Source: Candidatus Brocadia pituitae
GTDB taxonomy: Bacteria; Planctomycetota; Brocadiia; Brocadiales; Brocadiaceae
NCBI GenBank assembly: GCA_017347445.1
Contig: AP021856.1
Location: 2,178,613-2,242,612, forward strand
DNA: 64,000 nucleotides
Reading direction: 5' to 3'
The position numbers were made by a program, and so were the translations under genes. Shown here piece by piece: positions 9,093 through 18,398 of this stretch. Within the stretch, counting starts at the first letter, position 1. Every line of letters starts with the position of its first letter. Under the pieces are notes generated by a model. It was given only the letters and a program-made list of their open reading frames with translations. It was not told the DNA's origin and searched no databases.

Positions 9093-9866
9093 TTACCATA
9101 CCTTCCAAGGGGCATTCTCAGAATTCCAAAGGTCTTCCAGGTACATCTTATCTCTCAGAGTATCCATTGGCTCCCAGAATCCAACATGCCTATATGCGGA
9201 CAGCATACCATCTCTCGCGAGGTTTTCCATTGGTTCTTTTTCCCAAACAGTCGAATCTCCTTCTATATAATCCATTACACGTGGTTCAAGCACAAAGAAT
9301 CCACCATTGATCATTGCGCCATCTCCCTGAGGCTTCTCTTTAAATGTCCTGATCATGCAATTGTCCTTATTCAGTTTAAATGCCCCAAAACGTCCTGGAG
9401 GTTGGACCGCAGTCAACGTTGCTAATGTATTCTGTCTCTTGTGAAAAGCAATCAATTCTTTTATATTAATATCAGAAACTCCATCACCGTAAGTCAGACA
9501 GAACGTTTCATTGCCCACATAGTCTTTAATCCGTTTTATTCTACCCCCGGTCATTGTTTTTTCACCGGTATCAATCAACGTGACCTTCCATGGCTCCACA
9601 CTATTATTATGGACATGCATACTATTATTTTTCAGATCATATGTGACATCAGACATATGTAAAAAATAATTTGAAAAATATTCCTTAATAATATCTCCCT
9701 TGTAACCAAGACAGATAATAAACTCATTCAGGCTATAGGCAGAATAGATTTTCATGATATGCCAGAGAATAGGCTTCCTGCCAATTTCCACCATAGGCTT
9801 AGGTCGTATGGTAGTCTCTTCAGTTATACGGGTGCCATAGCCCCCGGCGAGTATCACAGTTTTCAT
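9093..9866 (-). CDS. rfbF: Glucose-1-phosphate cytidylyltransferase
   Basis: Makes CDP-glucose from CTP and glucose 1-phosphate, the first step to CDP-linked deoxysugars. At 257 residues it matches the family length. The N terminus [18 protein letters not shown] carries the nucleotidyltransferase loop, followed by [17 protein letters not shown]. The middle has [10 protein letters not shown] and the C terminus contains [11 protein letters not shown], both characteristic of RfbF. It is the first gene of the minus-strand polysaccharide cluster, so a promoter for the cluster should lie in the 9867-10206 gap, where I see no confident consensus. Confidence 0.93.
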   Translation of the reverse strand: MKTVILAGGYGTRITEETTIRPKPMVEIGRKPILWHIMKIYSAYSLNEFIICLGYKGDIIKEYFSNYFLHMSDVTYDLKNNSMHVHNNSVEPWKVTLIDTGEKTMTGGRIKRIKDYVGNETFCLTYGDGVSDINIKELIAFHKRQNTLATLTAVQPPGRFGAFKLNKDNCMIRTFKEKPQGDGAMINGGFFVLEPRVMDYIEGDSTVWEKEPMENLARDGMLSAYRHVGFWEPMDTLRDKMYLEDLWNSENAPWKVW

Positions 9867-9982
9867 TGATGATCACTCCCTTCCGATTGCATTATAAACG
9901 TTGGTCTTTGCTACGAAAGCAAGACAGATTTGCACAGTGTGGGAAATAGGTTGTTCAAAAAGACATCTGGATTGTTATACAC

Positions 9983-10097
9983 ATGACTCTGTTGATTCAC
10001 TCTCATTTCACAATAGGTAATATAGCAAAATGCGAGAAACATGGGATTCTCTGTGGTATACCAATGTGGTTTGAAAGGGCTTAATCAGCAGAGTCAT
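9983..10097. repeat. Imperfect 15-bp inverted repeat in the 9867-10206 gap
   Basis: ATGACTCTGTTGATT (9983-9997) and AATCAGCAGAGTCAT (10083-10097) form an inverted repeat with one mismatch, enclosing about 85 bases. It may be the ends of a miniature inverted-repeat element or a regulatory hairpin. The rest of the 340-base gap is AT-rich with no gene that I can support. Confidence 0.4.
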
Positions 10098-10206
10098 ATA
10101 TTCTATATAAAATTCTGTTTTTTAAACTTTTTGGACGGCCACTACCATGTAACACTGTATCACATGGAGCGTAATTATATAGTTGTTACCATAGGAAAAT
10201 CAACAA

Positions 10207-13200
10207 TTAAAGTGAATTACCATAATACAAATCCAATATTTCTTGATCATTCAGTGCCCTATTGTAAACTTGGACATCGTCAACTTTGCCATCCATATGG
10301 CCATAATTCCAAGATAATGTCCCTATGGCCATATTGGATGTAGCGGTATATGGCACGACTGTATTCCCCGCCGGGTGGATCTGCGTATTCACGAGTTGTC
10401 CATCCACATATAGTTTCTGCTCCCCCGTAGTTTTATTGTAAGTGCCCGCAACGTGAAACCACTTATCGGTCGAAGTAATTAAATCCTTAATCGCATACTT
10501 TTGAGTTTTCGTACCCCCGGATGTTTTACTCGTTACAATAAATCGTATGGTATTTTTTGTACTGCTGTACTGATCAAAATATAATCCGTACCCTTCACCC
10601 CCTGCATTCCATGACCAGCCTCCATAAATAGTATCCGGGTCCACTGTATCGACTGAATTCCGGTAAAACCATGCTGAGACTGAAATCTCATCATAGTTTA
10701 AGGAAGGAGTCGATACATAATTACTGGTACCATTAAAATTCAATGCCCCCCCGAATTTCCCGGTAGTCCATGTGGCACCATTGATAGTGCCATTCCTGCT
10801 ATTTCCTGATGAATCAGCCGTAGTCGACCCAGTTCCTTCATCAAATGTATAGTAAGCCTGTTGGCCACCAATACCATTAGACGCTTCTGTTGTAAAGCTC
10901 CAGGTGTAATTGGCTGCCATGGGATTGCCAGCCACATCCGTTACCCCCGTGGTAATTGTTGCCGTGTACGTAGTGGAATATGCCAGAGGACCTGACGGCG
11001 TAAATGTGGCCGTCATCCCACTGTATGATACTGTTCCCGTCACACCGCTTATAGTAAAGGTGGTGTTGTTTATAGTAGCAGAGGTCATCGCCTCGCTGAA
11101 TGTAGCGGTAATGGCATTGCCGACAGCGATATTTACTCCTCCACTTACTGGGTTCGTTGCACTCACAATTGGCGGTATCATATCAGACCCTGTACCGTCA
11201 TTAAACAGAGACAACACATCCCCGGCACTCAGTGCCCTATTATAAACATGAACCTCATCGACTTTGCCATTCATATGGCCATAATTCCAAGATAATGTCC
11301 CTATGGCCATATTGGATGTAGCGGTATATGGCACGATCGTATTCCCCGCCGGGTGGGTCTGTGTATTCACGAGTTGACCATCCACATATAACTTCTGTTC
11401 ACCCGTGGTTTTATTGTAAGTGCCCACAACATGAAACCACTTGCCAGTCGATGTTATCAAATCCTTGATCGCATACTTTTGAGTTTTCGTACCCGCAGAT
11501 GTTTTACTGGTTACAATAAATCGTATGGTATTTTTCGTACTACCGTACTGATCAAAATACAATCCATACCCCTGTACATTAGACCATGACCAGCCTCCAA
11601 AAATGGTATCAGGGTCCACCGTATCGACTGAATTCCGGTAAAACCATGCTGAGACTGAAATCTCATCATAATTTAAGGAAGGGACCGATACATAATTACT
11701 GGCACCATTAAAATTCAATGCCCCTGCAAATTTCCCTGTAGTCCAGGTAGCTCCGCTAACAGTTCCATGCCTTCCATTTCCTGAAGAATCCGTTGCCGTA
11801 GTTCCGTTTCCCTCATCGAACGCATACAGCGCCTGAACACTGCTTGAATTATTTGTGGTGGTGCTGCTCAAGGTCATAAAAGACATTTCATTTCCGCAAG
11901 TTATCCCTGCACTGTTCTTTCCCACTATCCGGTAATAATACGTCTCGCCTTCTAATAATCCGTTTATGACGATACTTACAGTCGTATCACTCGACCCATT
12001 GATACTCTGTGTCGATGATTTGTTTTCATATGATCCGCTGCTCATGCCGTACTCAAACCATATCGTTGTTATTAATCCATTAGCTTTCACCGTTCCATTT
12101 AATGTGACAGAATTCAATGTAATATTGGTTGCTAGCCCAGTCGTCACCGTAGATACAGTACCAGCAATGTAGTTTACGGTAATTGTAGCGCTGCCCGAAT
12201 TACTCGCCCCATCTGTTGCTGTTACTGTAATTGTGTTCTCACCGGTTGTTAGACTTATACCAGAAATACTCCAGCTAGTGGTACCCGTGGCCATACCATT
12301 TCCACCTTTATCATTACTCCAGCTTACACCCGTTACACCACTGGTACTATCTGAAGCATTTCCCTCAAGGTTTAATGTGTTGCTTGTCGTCGTGTAAATA
12401 ACATTTGATTTAGGATTATTGATCGTTACCTTGGGAACGGTTGTATCCAATGTGATGGAATCGCTGACGGTATTTGATACATTTCCTGATGCATCCTTGT
12501 ACCACACATAGACCGTCTTTTTCCCATCCTCACTGCTTAACGTGTAGGAAACGCTCTCGGTATAATTGGGAGTAGAAGTAATAGGCGTCCAATTCGTAGC
12601 AGATGCCAAGGGTTTGGTTGAACTCATTGAGAGATAATACCCTGTTACTCCCACGTTGTCCGTAGCCGAAAGTGTTAATGTAACCGTCGTTGAATTGGTA
12701 TAGGTAGCGTTACTGTTGATACTGACTGAACACTGCGGTGCTATAATGTCCACGCTTGAGGTAGATGATGGTGGCGGCAATTTCCATGTGCCTGTTGGGC
12801 CATTTAAGTAAACGAAACTATCAAAGGGATTAACTGTAAGATTGTGAATATTTAAATATGCACCGAGATTTCCGTTAATATTTACCCAGGTATTGCCTTT
12901 GTCTAGTGACCGAAATACTCCATTTGACTTGCCGGCCCAACCAGCAAAAGCACCTGCATAAACAATATTGGAATTATTAGGATCTACTGTTACCGCGAGA
13001 ATATTAATCCCTCCGAATTGGTCTTTTGCAATGCCGTTTTCAGCATTTTTTAATATTGCAGTACCACCTTTTGCGACAGTGTTGTTTATTATATAAACAC
13101 CCTTGCCCTTGACAGCAACGTAAATCCTGTCTTGATCAGTAGGGTCTATTGCAATTTGAGAGATAGAAAATCCATTTGTGAGATTTAGTGGCGGGTAAGG

Positions 13201-16200
13201 ATTTGTCCATGTATTTCCCTGATCAATAGATTTATAAATCGTGCTGCCACTATGAGAGTAAACTATGTTTCCATCCCCTTTGAAAATTTCAAGTATCGGT
13301 CGTGTAAGAGTGGTAAACGTGTTGCTAGTTTGAATATTAGTAAATTTAAATTTTTGCGCATATACAATATTAGAATTTTGTGGATGAGCAAATATAGCTT
13401 TATAATCAGCGTCTTCTGTCCCACTAACAATGGCCCAACTCGTTCCAGATGATCTTGATATTACAACAACAGAACTGTCCCATTGACCAACCGATTGCAC
13501 AACAATATCATCAAGCATAGCAACGGCATGAGACGCTTTTTTGCCTTTCCAAGTAACATCCATGATAGCTGTAAACGTATCTTCATTGTTTGTAGTAATA
13601 AGCGAACCAAAATCGGTATGAGAAAAAACAGCCCGCTTAGAATTGTTTCGATCCCAGGCAATAGGAGTAGCACTCATCTGCGTTCCCGCCGACGCTCCAG
13701 AATAACCGGTGTTTGAGTATTTCCAGGTGACACCTCCATCTGTTGTCCGTTTAATCTGATTGCCCCATCCAGCCACCAGAGCGATATCTTGATTTGCCGG
13801 GTGAAAAGCTATAGACGGAGTTCCGTTGTCAATACCAGACAAATTATTAGTCCAGCCGAATAACGATCCTGAGATCCATCCATAAGCATTTTGTTCGTCC
13901 ATATTAGCTGTTTGAGTCCAACTCGCTCCACCATCATTGGTATAATACAAATGCTTTCCAAATATTTCTTTAAAGGTAACTATTAACCTATTTGAATTAA
14001 CCGGAGACATAACAAGAAAACATGCTGTGCCGCCAAGACTTATGGGGTTTGATAAACCATTATTTCTTGCACTGAAATTGAGCCCTCCGTCAGTAGAACG
14101 ATACACCCCTTTAGATCCTGCTGCAATATACATAGTATTTGGTGTGCGTGGATCAATTTGCAACTGATACACGGCGCCCACTGGCAATCCAGTTCCTATC
14201 TTAGTTACCGTAGCAGAACTACCGCTATCAACTATCTTATAAAGTCCATCAGTCGCAGACACAAACAAAATAGTATTGTCAGTTGGATGAACAACAATGT
14301 TGTTTAAATTCAGGGTGTCAAGTATATATCCACCACCAGACTTATTTAGTAGATTCCAGGTAGTGCCGTTTGTTGATTTCAAAATACCGCCTGTAGCTGG
14401 TGCTGCATAAATAGTAGAGCCAGCAAAAGCAAGCTTTTTCCCATTAGAATGACTTCTGTGAAAATGAGCTTTTTTGACCAATGTCCATGTGTTCCCGCCA
14501 TCAGTTGATCTTATTATACCTTCTATATGGTCTGCTACACAAGACCACCAACCCATTACACTGCCAGCGACATAAACGATATTTTCGTTATTTGGATCAA
14601 CCACTATTGAAGCTCCACCTTGTGCTGGATAGTCACCACCTTTTCTCTGCCAGCTTATACCGCCATCTGTGCTCTTCCATACCTGAGTAGTGTCGGTAAC
14701 GAAATATACCACATTAGGATTCGACGACGCATAGCTTATATCAAAAATCATTTGCCACCCTTCACCACCAGATAATCCTGCTGCTTTTTGAGCACTCGTT
14801 CTTATAGGTACCTGTTGCCAGATATGCGAAGAGACAGCTTGCTGAGCGAGCGTAGCTTTTGTGCCGATATCTTTTTTATTCCGCTTTTTGGAAGAAACAG
14901 ACTCAACCCACGCCATATCCGACAATCCATTGTTATTTTCTCCTCCACGAGAAGCCTCGCTACCGGACGTTCTGTCTGGCTCTGAATTGGTGGCCACGGT
15001 TGACTGACTACCCCCAGATCGATCAACATCCGTTGATACCGTTACAATGTACCCCTTCCCCAAATCATCTTTGCTCTTTAATCGTATCTCGTTGCCAACA
15101 ATACTAACGTCATTCTTCCCATCCCCCGACTCAATAAAATGGCTATTCGCACGCTGTACCGTGGTTACCGTTTCACCGGCATTGAGTGTTATTGCCCCCG
15201 ACAGTGTTAAAAATACCGCAAATAATTTTTCTGTCACCGGATGCCGTGAATACATAACATCTCCACTCGCATAACTCTTTGTGCTTCTATACACACTTCC
15301 GTCCCATGCCCGATCAGGAAGCGTCACCTTATTAAGATTATCCCAGTTGGGTAAACACCGGATGAGTTTCAGCCGGGGATGTATCTCAGAGATGTCATGA
15401 AACTCAGGCATGCCATCCCCACACCAATTATACCATGCCCCGTGAATGCCCGCCTTGGCTGCAAAGAGACGATTCTTATATTCATCCGCTTCGCCAGACT
15501 GGGAGATGCCAACCGCATCTTTCGTAATATCCACCCCCGAATTAAAATTCTTCTCTTCATCCACAAAATCCGCGTGCCCTCCATGTTTCTGACTAAGCAT
15601 GTCTGGCGTTAGCGCATCCTTATCTGCACGATCCTTTATCTGATAGATCCATTCATCCGTATCCACTTCACTATACAGTACTGATGGCTGGACAATCCAT
15701 CTCGGATTCTCAAACTCCTCGGCAAGTCTTGCCCTCAATTGCCTATAAAAGGCAACCTTTCCATCCGAATACGTCGCATACTCATGGGTAATAGTATCAT
15801 GCACCAAACCAGAATCTGTTCCAGTCCAATAAGACAAACCGACCGGTATGTTCTTTCCCTTTTCATCTAACCGATAGAACTCACCCTCAAGCCTCGGCTC
15901 ATCCATTATATATCCACCAAAGGTAAATGGCAAACCCTCATCCTCATAACTCTTTGCCAGACGAATAATCTGCTCCACAACCTCATCAATAACCGCCTGC
16001 TGCTGAAAATCCCATATCACGGAAATTTTCTCAGCATCACCGGCATGCTGATACCCTGTCGCCAAATTATGGGGAAATGGATCGTTACTCCTCCATACCA
16101 TCCGCTGATTATAATATTCCTTTGCTGCCTCTGAAACAGGTTTAGTAATATCGATATCCCTCTCATACCCTGCTAAGACTTGTGGATAAAAATGGGGATT

Positions 16201-16452
16201 GACAAGATAAAATTTAAGGCCAGCACATTCGGTGTTTCTATGGTACTCTTTGGGAGAAACCGATGGATTTATAGCAATATACTCATATCCCATCTGTCGT
16301 GCATATTTGATATCCCCGTCTGGTTTTGTATTCCCTGCCATGCCATAATAATTCCGGTAACCTTGCTCCGACGCTGTAACCTGCTGACTTATAAAAAACG
16401 ACTGCGTGAAAAGAAAAAATAAACACCAGAAAAGATTCATAGTGGACTTCAT
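10207..16452 (-). CDS. Giant exported multidomain protein: glycosidase-like barrel, BNR/sortilin-type propeller, Ig, FN3, LamG and Big_5 domains
   Basis: A 2,081-residue secreted or surface protein. The start is taken at ATG 16452, eight bases after AGGAG, giving MKSTMNLFWCLFFLFTQSFF, a clear signal peptide. Approximate layout: TIM-barrel-like hydrolase region (25-480, with GGYIMDEPRLEGE); Ser/Asp/Gly-rich linker (490-545); a beta-propeller with many STDGG.W BNR motifs as in xyloglucanases and sortilins (548-1228); two Ig-like domains (1233-1430); FN3-like domain (1431-1525); LamG lectin-like domain (1533-1748); Big_5 domain (1755-1858); second LamG (1864-2080). The two LamG copies are close to identical in DNA. 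The domains suggest glycan binding and possibly cleavage outside the cell. Two c-di-GMP riboswitch aptamers occupy its leader, so expression should follow c-di-GMP. The substrate is unknown. Confidence 0.85.
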   Translation of the reverse strand: MKSTMNLFWCLFFLFTQSFFISQQVTASEQGYRNYYGMAGNTKPDGDIKYARQMGYEYIAINPSVSPKEYHRNTECAGLKFYLVNPHFYPQVLAGYERDIDITKPVSEAAKEYYNQRMVWRSNDPFPHNLATGYQHAGDAEKISVIWDFQQQAVIDEVVEQIIRLAKSYEDEGLPFTFGGYIMDEPRLEGEFYRLDEKGKNIPVGLSYWTGTDSGLVHDTITHEYATYSDGKVAFYRQLRARLAEEFENPRWIVQPSVLYSEVDTDEWIYQIKDRADKDALTPDMLSQKHGGHADFVDEEKNFNSGVDITKDAVGISQSGEADEYKNRLFAAKAGIHGAWYNWCGDGMPEFHDISEIHPRLKLIRCLPNWDNLNKVTLPDRAWDGSVYRSTKSYASGDVMYSRHPVTEKLFAVFLTLSGAITLNAGETVTTVQRANSHFIESGDGKNDVSIVGNEIRLKSKDDLGKGYIVTVSTDVDRSGGSQSTVATNSEPDRTSGSEASRGGENNNGLSDMAWVESVSSKKRNKKDIGTKATLAQQAVSSHIWQQVPIRTSAQKAAGLSGGEGWQMIFDISYASSNPNVVYFVTDTTQVWKSTDGGISWQRKGGDYPAQGGASIVVDPNNENIVYVAGSVMGWWSCVADHIEGIIRSTDGGNTWTLVKKAHFHRSHSNGKKLAFAGSTIYAAPATGGILKSTNGTTWNLLNKSGGGYILDTLNLNNIVVHPTDNTILFVSATDGLYKIVDSGSSATVTKIGTGLPVGAVYQLQIDPRTPNTMYIAAGSKGVYRSTDGGLNFSARNNGLSNPISLGGTACFLVMSPVNSNRLIVTFKEIFGKHLYYTNDGGASWTQTANMDEQNAYGWISGSLFGWTNNLSGIDNGTPSIAFHPANQDIALVAGWGNQIKRTTDGGVTWKYSNTGYSGASAGTQMSATPIAWDRNNSKRAVFSHTDFGSLITTNNEDTFTAIMDVTWKGKKASHAVAMLDDIVVQSVGQWDSSVVVISRSSGTSWAIVSGTEDADYKAIFAHPQNSNIVYAQKFKFTNIQTSNTFTTLTRPILEIFKGDGNIVYSHSGSTIYKSIDQGNTWTNPYPPLNLTNGFSISQIAIDPTDQDRIYVAVKGKGVYIINNTVAKGGTAILKNAENGIAKDQFGGINILAVTVDPNNSNIVYAGAFAGWAGKSNGVFRSLDKGNTWVNINGNLGAYLNIHNLTVNPFDSFVYLNGPTGTWKLPPPSSTSSVDIIAPQCSVSINSNATYTNSTTVTLTLSATDNVGVTGYYLSMSSTKPLASATNWTPITSTPNYTESVSYTLSSEDGKKTVYVWYKDASGNVSNTVSDSITLDTTVPKVTINNPKSNVIYTTTSNTLNLEGNASDSTSGVTGVSWSNDKGGNGMATGTTSWSISGISLTTGENTITVTATDGASNSGSATITVNYIAGTVSTVTTGLATNITLNSVTLNGTVKANGLITTIWFEYGMSSGSYENKSSTQSINGSSDTTVSIVINGLLEGETYYYRIVGKNSAGITCGNEMSFMTLSSTTTNNSSSVQALYAFDEGNGTTATDSSGNGRHGTVSGATWTTGKFAGALNFNGASNYVSVPSLNYDEISVSAWFYRNSVDTVDPDTIFGGWSWSNVQGYGLYFDQYGSTKNTIRFIVTSKTSAGTKTQKYAIKDLITSTGKWFHVVGTYNKTTGEQKLYVDGQLVNTQTHPAGNTIVPYTATSNMAIGTLSWNYGHMNGKVDEVHVYNRALSAGDVLSLFNDGTGSDMIPPIVSATNPVSGGVNIAVGNAITATFSEAMTSATINNTTFTISGVTGTVSYSGMTATFTPSGPLAYSTTYTATITTGVTDVAGNPMAANYTWSFTTEASNGIGGQQAYYTFDEGTGSTTADSSGNSRNGTINGATWTTGKFGGALNFNGTSNYVSTPSLNYDEISVSAWFYRNSVDTVDPDTIYGGWSWNAGGEGYGLYFDQYSSTKNTIRFIVTSKTSGGTKTQKYAIKDLITSTDKWFHVAGTYNKTTGEQKLYVDGQLVNTQIHPAGNTVVPYTATSNMAIGTLSWNYGHMDGKVDDVQVYNRALNDQEILDLYYGNSL

Positions 16453-16485
16453 AGGCATTTCTCCTAACAAAAGATTATCCAAACA

Positions 16486-16575
16486 AATATGGCAACCTGG
16501 CAATCTTCTCGCTTTTGCTGAAGACCCATGGCTTTGCGTCCCAACCTCACGGTTGGTTTGCCCTTTTCAAATTCG
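16486..16575 (-). promoter_or_regulatory. c-di-GMP-I (GEMM) riboswitch aptamer, gene-proximal copy
   Basis: Read on the minus strand the RNA has the GEMM-I core in order: GGGCAAACC, a hairpin CCAACC-GUGA-GGUUGG with a GNRA tetraloop, the invariant GGACGCAAAGCC, a second stem (GGUCUUC paired to GAAGAUU), and the closing GCCAGGUUGCC. It ends about 25 bases before the AGGAG ribosome binding site of the giant gene. No terminator hairpin is visible in between, so control is more likely at translation. GGG precedes CAAA, which favours c-di-GMP over cGAMP, but a structural alignment is needed to be sure. Confidence 0.92.
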
Positions 16576-16604
16576 CTTCTTGATTCTTTTGTCCTTTCAG
16601 TACC

Positions 16605-16692
16605 TATGGCAACCCGGCTGTCTTCCATGGAGACCCGTGGCTTTGCGTCCTAATCTCACGATTAGTTTGCCCTTTACAAAGTTACTATTTAT
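16605..16692 (-). promoter_or_regulatory. c-di-GMP-I (GEMM) riboswitch aptamer, distal copy
   Basis: A second aptamer lies directly upstream of the first in the same transcript. The core is GGGCAAAC, hairpin CUAAUC-GUGA-GAUUAG, GGACGCAAAGCC, a second stem around GGGUCUCC-AUGG, and GCCGGGUUGCC. All invariant blocks are present, and the paired bases differ from the proximal copy in a compensated way (CCAACC/GGUUGG against CUAAUC/GAUUAG). Both are therefore under selection as folded RNAs. The promoter should lie between here and the insertion sequence at 16862; I see no confident match. Confidence 0.92.
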
Positions 16693-16861
16693 CTTAACTC
16701 GATCTTGCCTATTAGTACTATGAACAGGACGTTATCTCCTCCTTTTTCAAGAATACCACATTGAAATACATATCTTTTTTACAACTGCTTATTTTGGACT
16801 ATTTGTAATAATTAATTACGGCATGGATTTAAAAAAGTTTAAATAAATGTAACAATTTAGT

Positions 16862-16897
16862 GGGTCTTCAGGCAAGTGAGTGGGTAAAATTGAGCAG
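16862..16897 (+). repeat. Left terminal inverted repeat of the ISL3 element
   Basis: Begins GGGTCTTCAGGCAAGTGAGT and runs 36 bases. It is the reverse complement of 18176-18211 apart from one T/C difference. Confidence 0.9.
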
Positions 16898-16899
16898 TT

Positions 16900-18098
16900 T
16901 TATATCTCCTTCAGCATGCAAGTAAGAATTTTTAGCCGAAGATATTCCTCATCTCTCAAGCCGTATGCCCTCCTCTGGATCACCCGAATCTTGTTATTGA
17001 GACCTTCGACAAAGCCTAATGAGACTTTATTTACAGGTCTGCTGTAAGCTGCAATACCATCCCAGTGCTTTTCTATCATTTCTGCAAACTTCTCGTAAGG
17101 CTTTAACCGTTGCCACTTCAACGATTCCTTCCAGTTATCGAAAAACTTCCTTGCCCATCCCTCTGTCCGATAGCTCCATAATTGTCCAAACGACTCCCTT
17201 AATACATAAGCAGTATTGAGTCGTTTATTTGCCGTAAGCAATTTCTTTAACGCCTTGCGCCCATAATCTCTCTGTTTGATAAAAGCGTATACTTCTGCCC
17301 TTTGATATAAGAACGGTCTTTACCAGAAAGCCGTGCATATTCCATCTTCCGCACCGTATCCAACGCATCACCCAAATGTCTCATTACATGAAACTTGTCA
17401 TAGACAATAGCAGCTTGGGACACATTCTCTCTCGTTGACTTCTCAAATGCCTTCCACATATCCATCACTGCCAACCGTATCTTTTTTACTTTTTTTGCGC
17501 CAAGCCATTGGTAAAATATATCAAGGCTCTCTTTCGACCTATCCTTTCCTCCAAACCAAATCGGCCTTCTACGCTCCAAATCGCTTACTACTATCCGATA
17601 ACTATGCCCTTTCCGCAAGGATACTTCGTCTATCCCAATTACACGAGGCGCTGCTACTGGATATCTCCGAAGCTGCTCCTGCATGTAATGTCTTCACCGT
17701 ATCCCAGTCCAGCTGGAACTCCTTCGCTACATCCTTGACCGTCATAGTTCGACACTTCCGTCCCACAGAATAGGCAAATCGTTTCGTGTAAAAGGGATTG
17801 TTCCCTAGCCATTCCAGTTTTTCCCGCTTCACGTTCCCACACTGCCGACAGAATATTCGCCGAACCTCCACTTCCAGGTAAATCCGTGCATCCCCACAGG
17901 ATAAATCCCGTACCCGACGCACCTTCTTGTCGTAATGACTCCAATGTATCTTTCCACAACACCCGCATACCGTTTTTTTTGTGTCCGCTTAAGTTGAATA
18001 ACACGCGCCTTCGAGTCTCCAAATATCCCCCTTATTTCTGCTTTCGGACCAAATCCGGGGAACTGATATTCGTCCAGCAGTCTCCTCTTTTTTCCCAT
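16900..18098 (-). pseudogene. ISL3-family transposase, frameshifted
   Basis: All parts of an ISL3 DDE transposase are present but in different frames. The N-terminal part MGKKRRLLDEYQFPGF starts at ATG 18098. The zinc-finger region CGCCGKIHWSHYDKK and CRQCGNVKREKLEWL follow, then the DDE core VIGIDEVSLRKGHSYR with VMDMWKAFEKS and YDKFHVMRHL, and a C-terminal part ending at 16900. At least three single-base frame changes separate them: at an A8 run near 17970, near 17690 (KTLH/YMQEQ) and near 17260 (NRE/GRKALKK). Several shifts make decay more likely than programmed frameshifting, although the A8 site alone could allow slippage. Confidence 0.87.
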
Positions 18099-18175
18099 AG
18101 AGAAATCTTACAGGTTTTTTTGCTCATATAAAACTTCTTTTTCTCCTTATTTCATGCTATATTATAACCAATTTA

Positions 18176-18211
18176 CTGCTCAATTTTACCCACTCGCTTG
18201 CCTGAAGACCC
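18176..18211 (-). repeat. Right terminal inverted repeat of the ISL3 element
   Basis: Reverse complement of 16862-16897 with one mismatch. The sequence outside it is a run of seven T. Confidence 0.9.
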
Positions 18212-18275
18212 TTTTTTTAGTGAATAGATTTACAATCTCAGTATAAATTTCATCAGCATAAAATTGAACACGAGA

Positions 18276-18398
18276 TTACAACGTGTGACCACAAGCGTTA
18301 CAACAATATCGATTCACCGTTTTTTTAAGAGCGCCTGTTATGCGATACGTAGTAACCGTACGATGCCCATTTTTCTTAAAATTTACCGATGAATGTGG
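18276..18398 (-). pseudogene. Transposase N-terminal fragment with zinc finger
   Basis: A short open stretch reads SSVNFKKNGHRTVTTYRITG and continues to YCCNACGHTL before a stop at 18276. The Cys-x-x-Cys and the basic Gly-His-Arg block resemble the N-terminal zinc-binding domain of insertion-sequence transposases. It is joined directly, in the same frame, to the end of the IS630 remnant, suggesting one element inserted into or recombined with another. The family is not identified. Confidence 0.45.

Larger units (their letters stand above)
16862..18211 (-). mobile_element. ISL3-family insertion sequence, 1,350 bp, transposase inactivated
   Basis: Bounded by 36-bp terminal inverted repeats with a single mismatch, enclosing one minus-strand transposase with ISL3-family features. 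No exact 8-bp target duplication is seen; TTTAGT occurs at the left end and again four bases beyond the right end, so the duplication may have decayed. The element sits just upstream of the riboswitch-controlled giant gene and could have displaced or supplied its promoter. Confidence 0.88.

Noticed and set aside
17970-17980. Programmed frameshifting at the A8 run of the ISL3 transposase
   Set aside because: Two further frame changes lie downstream with no slippery site, so simple decay or sequencing error explains the gene better.
16854-18222. Target-site duplication TTTAGT flanking the ISL3 element
   Set aside because: The right copy is four bases away from the end of the repeat and only six bases long; not a clean 8-bp duplication.
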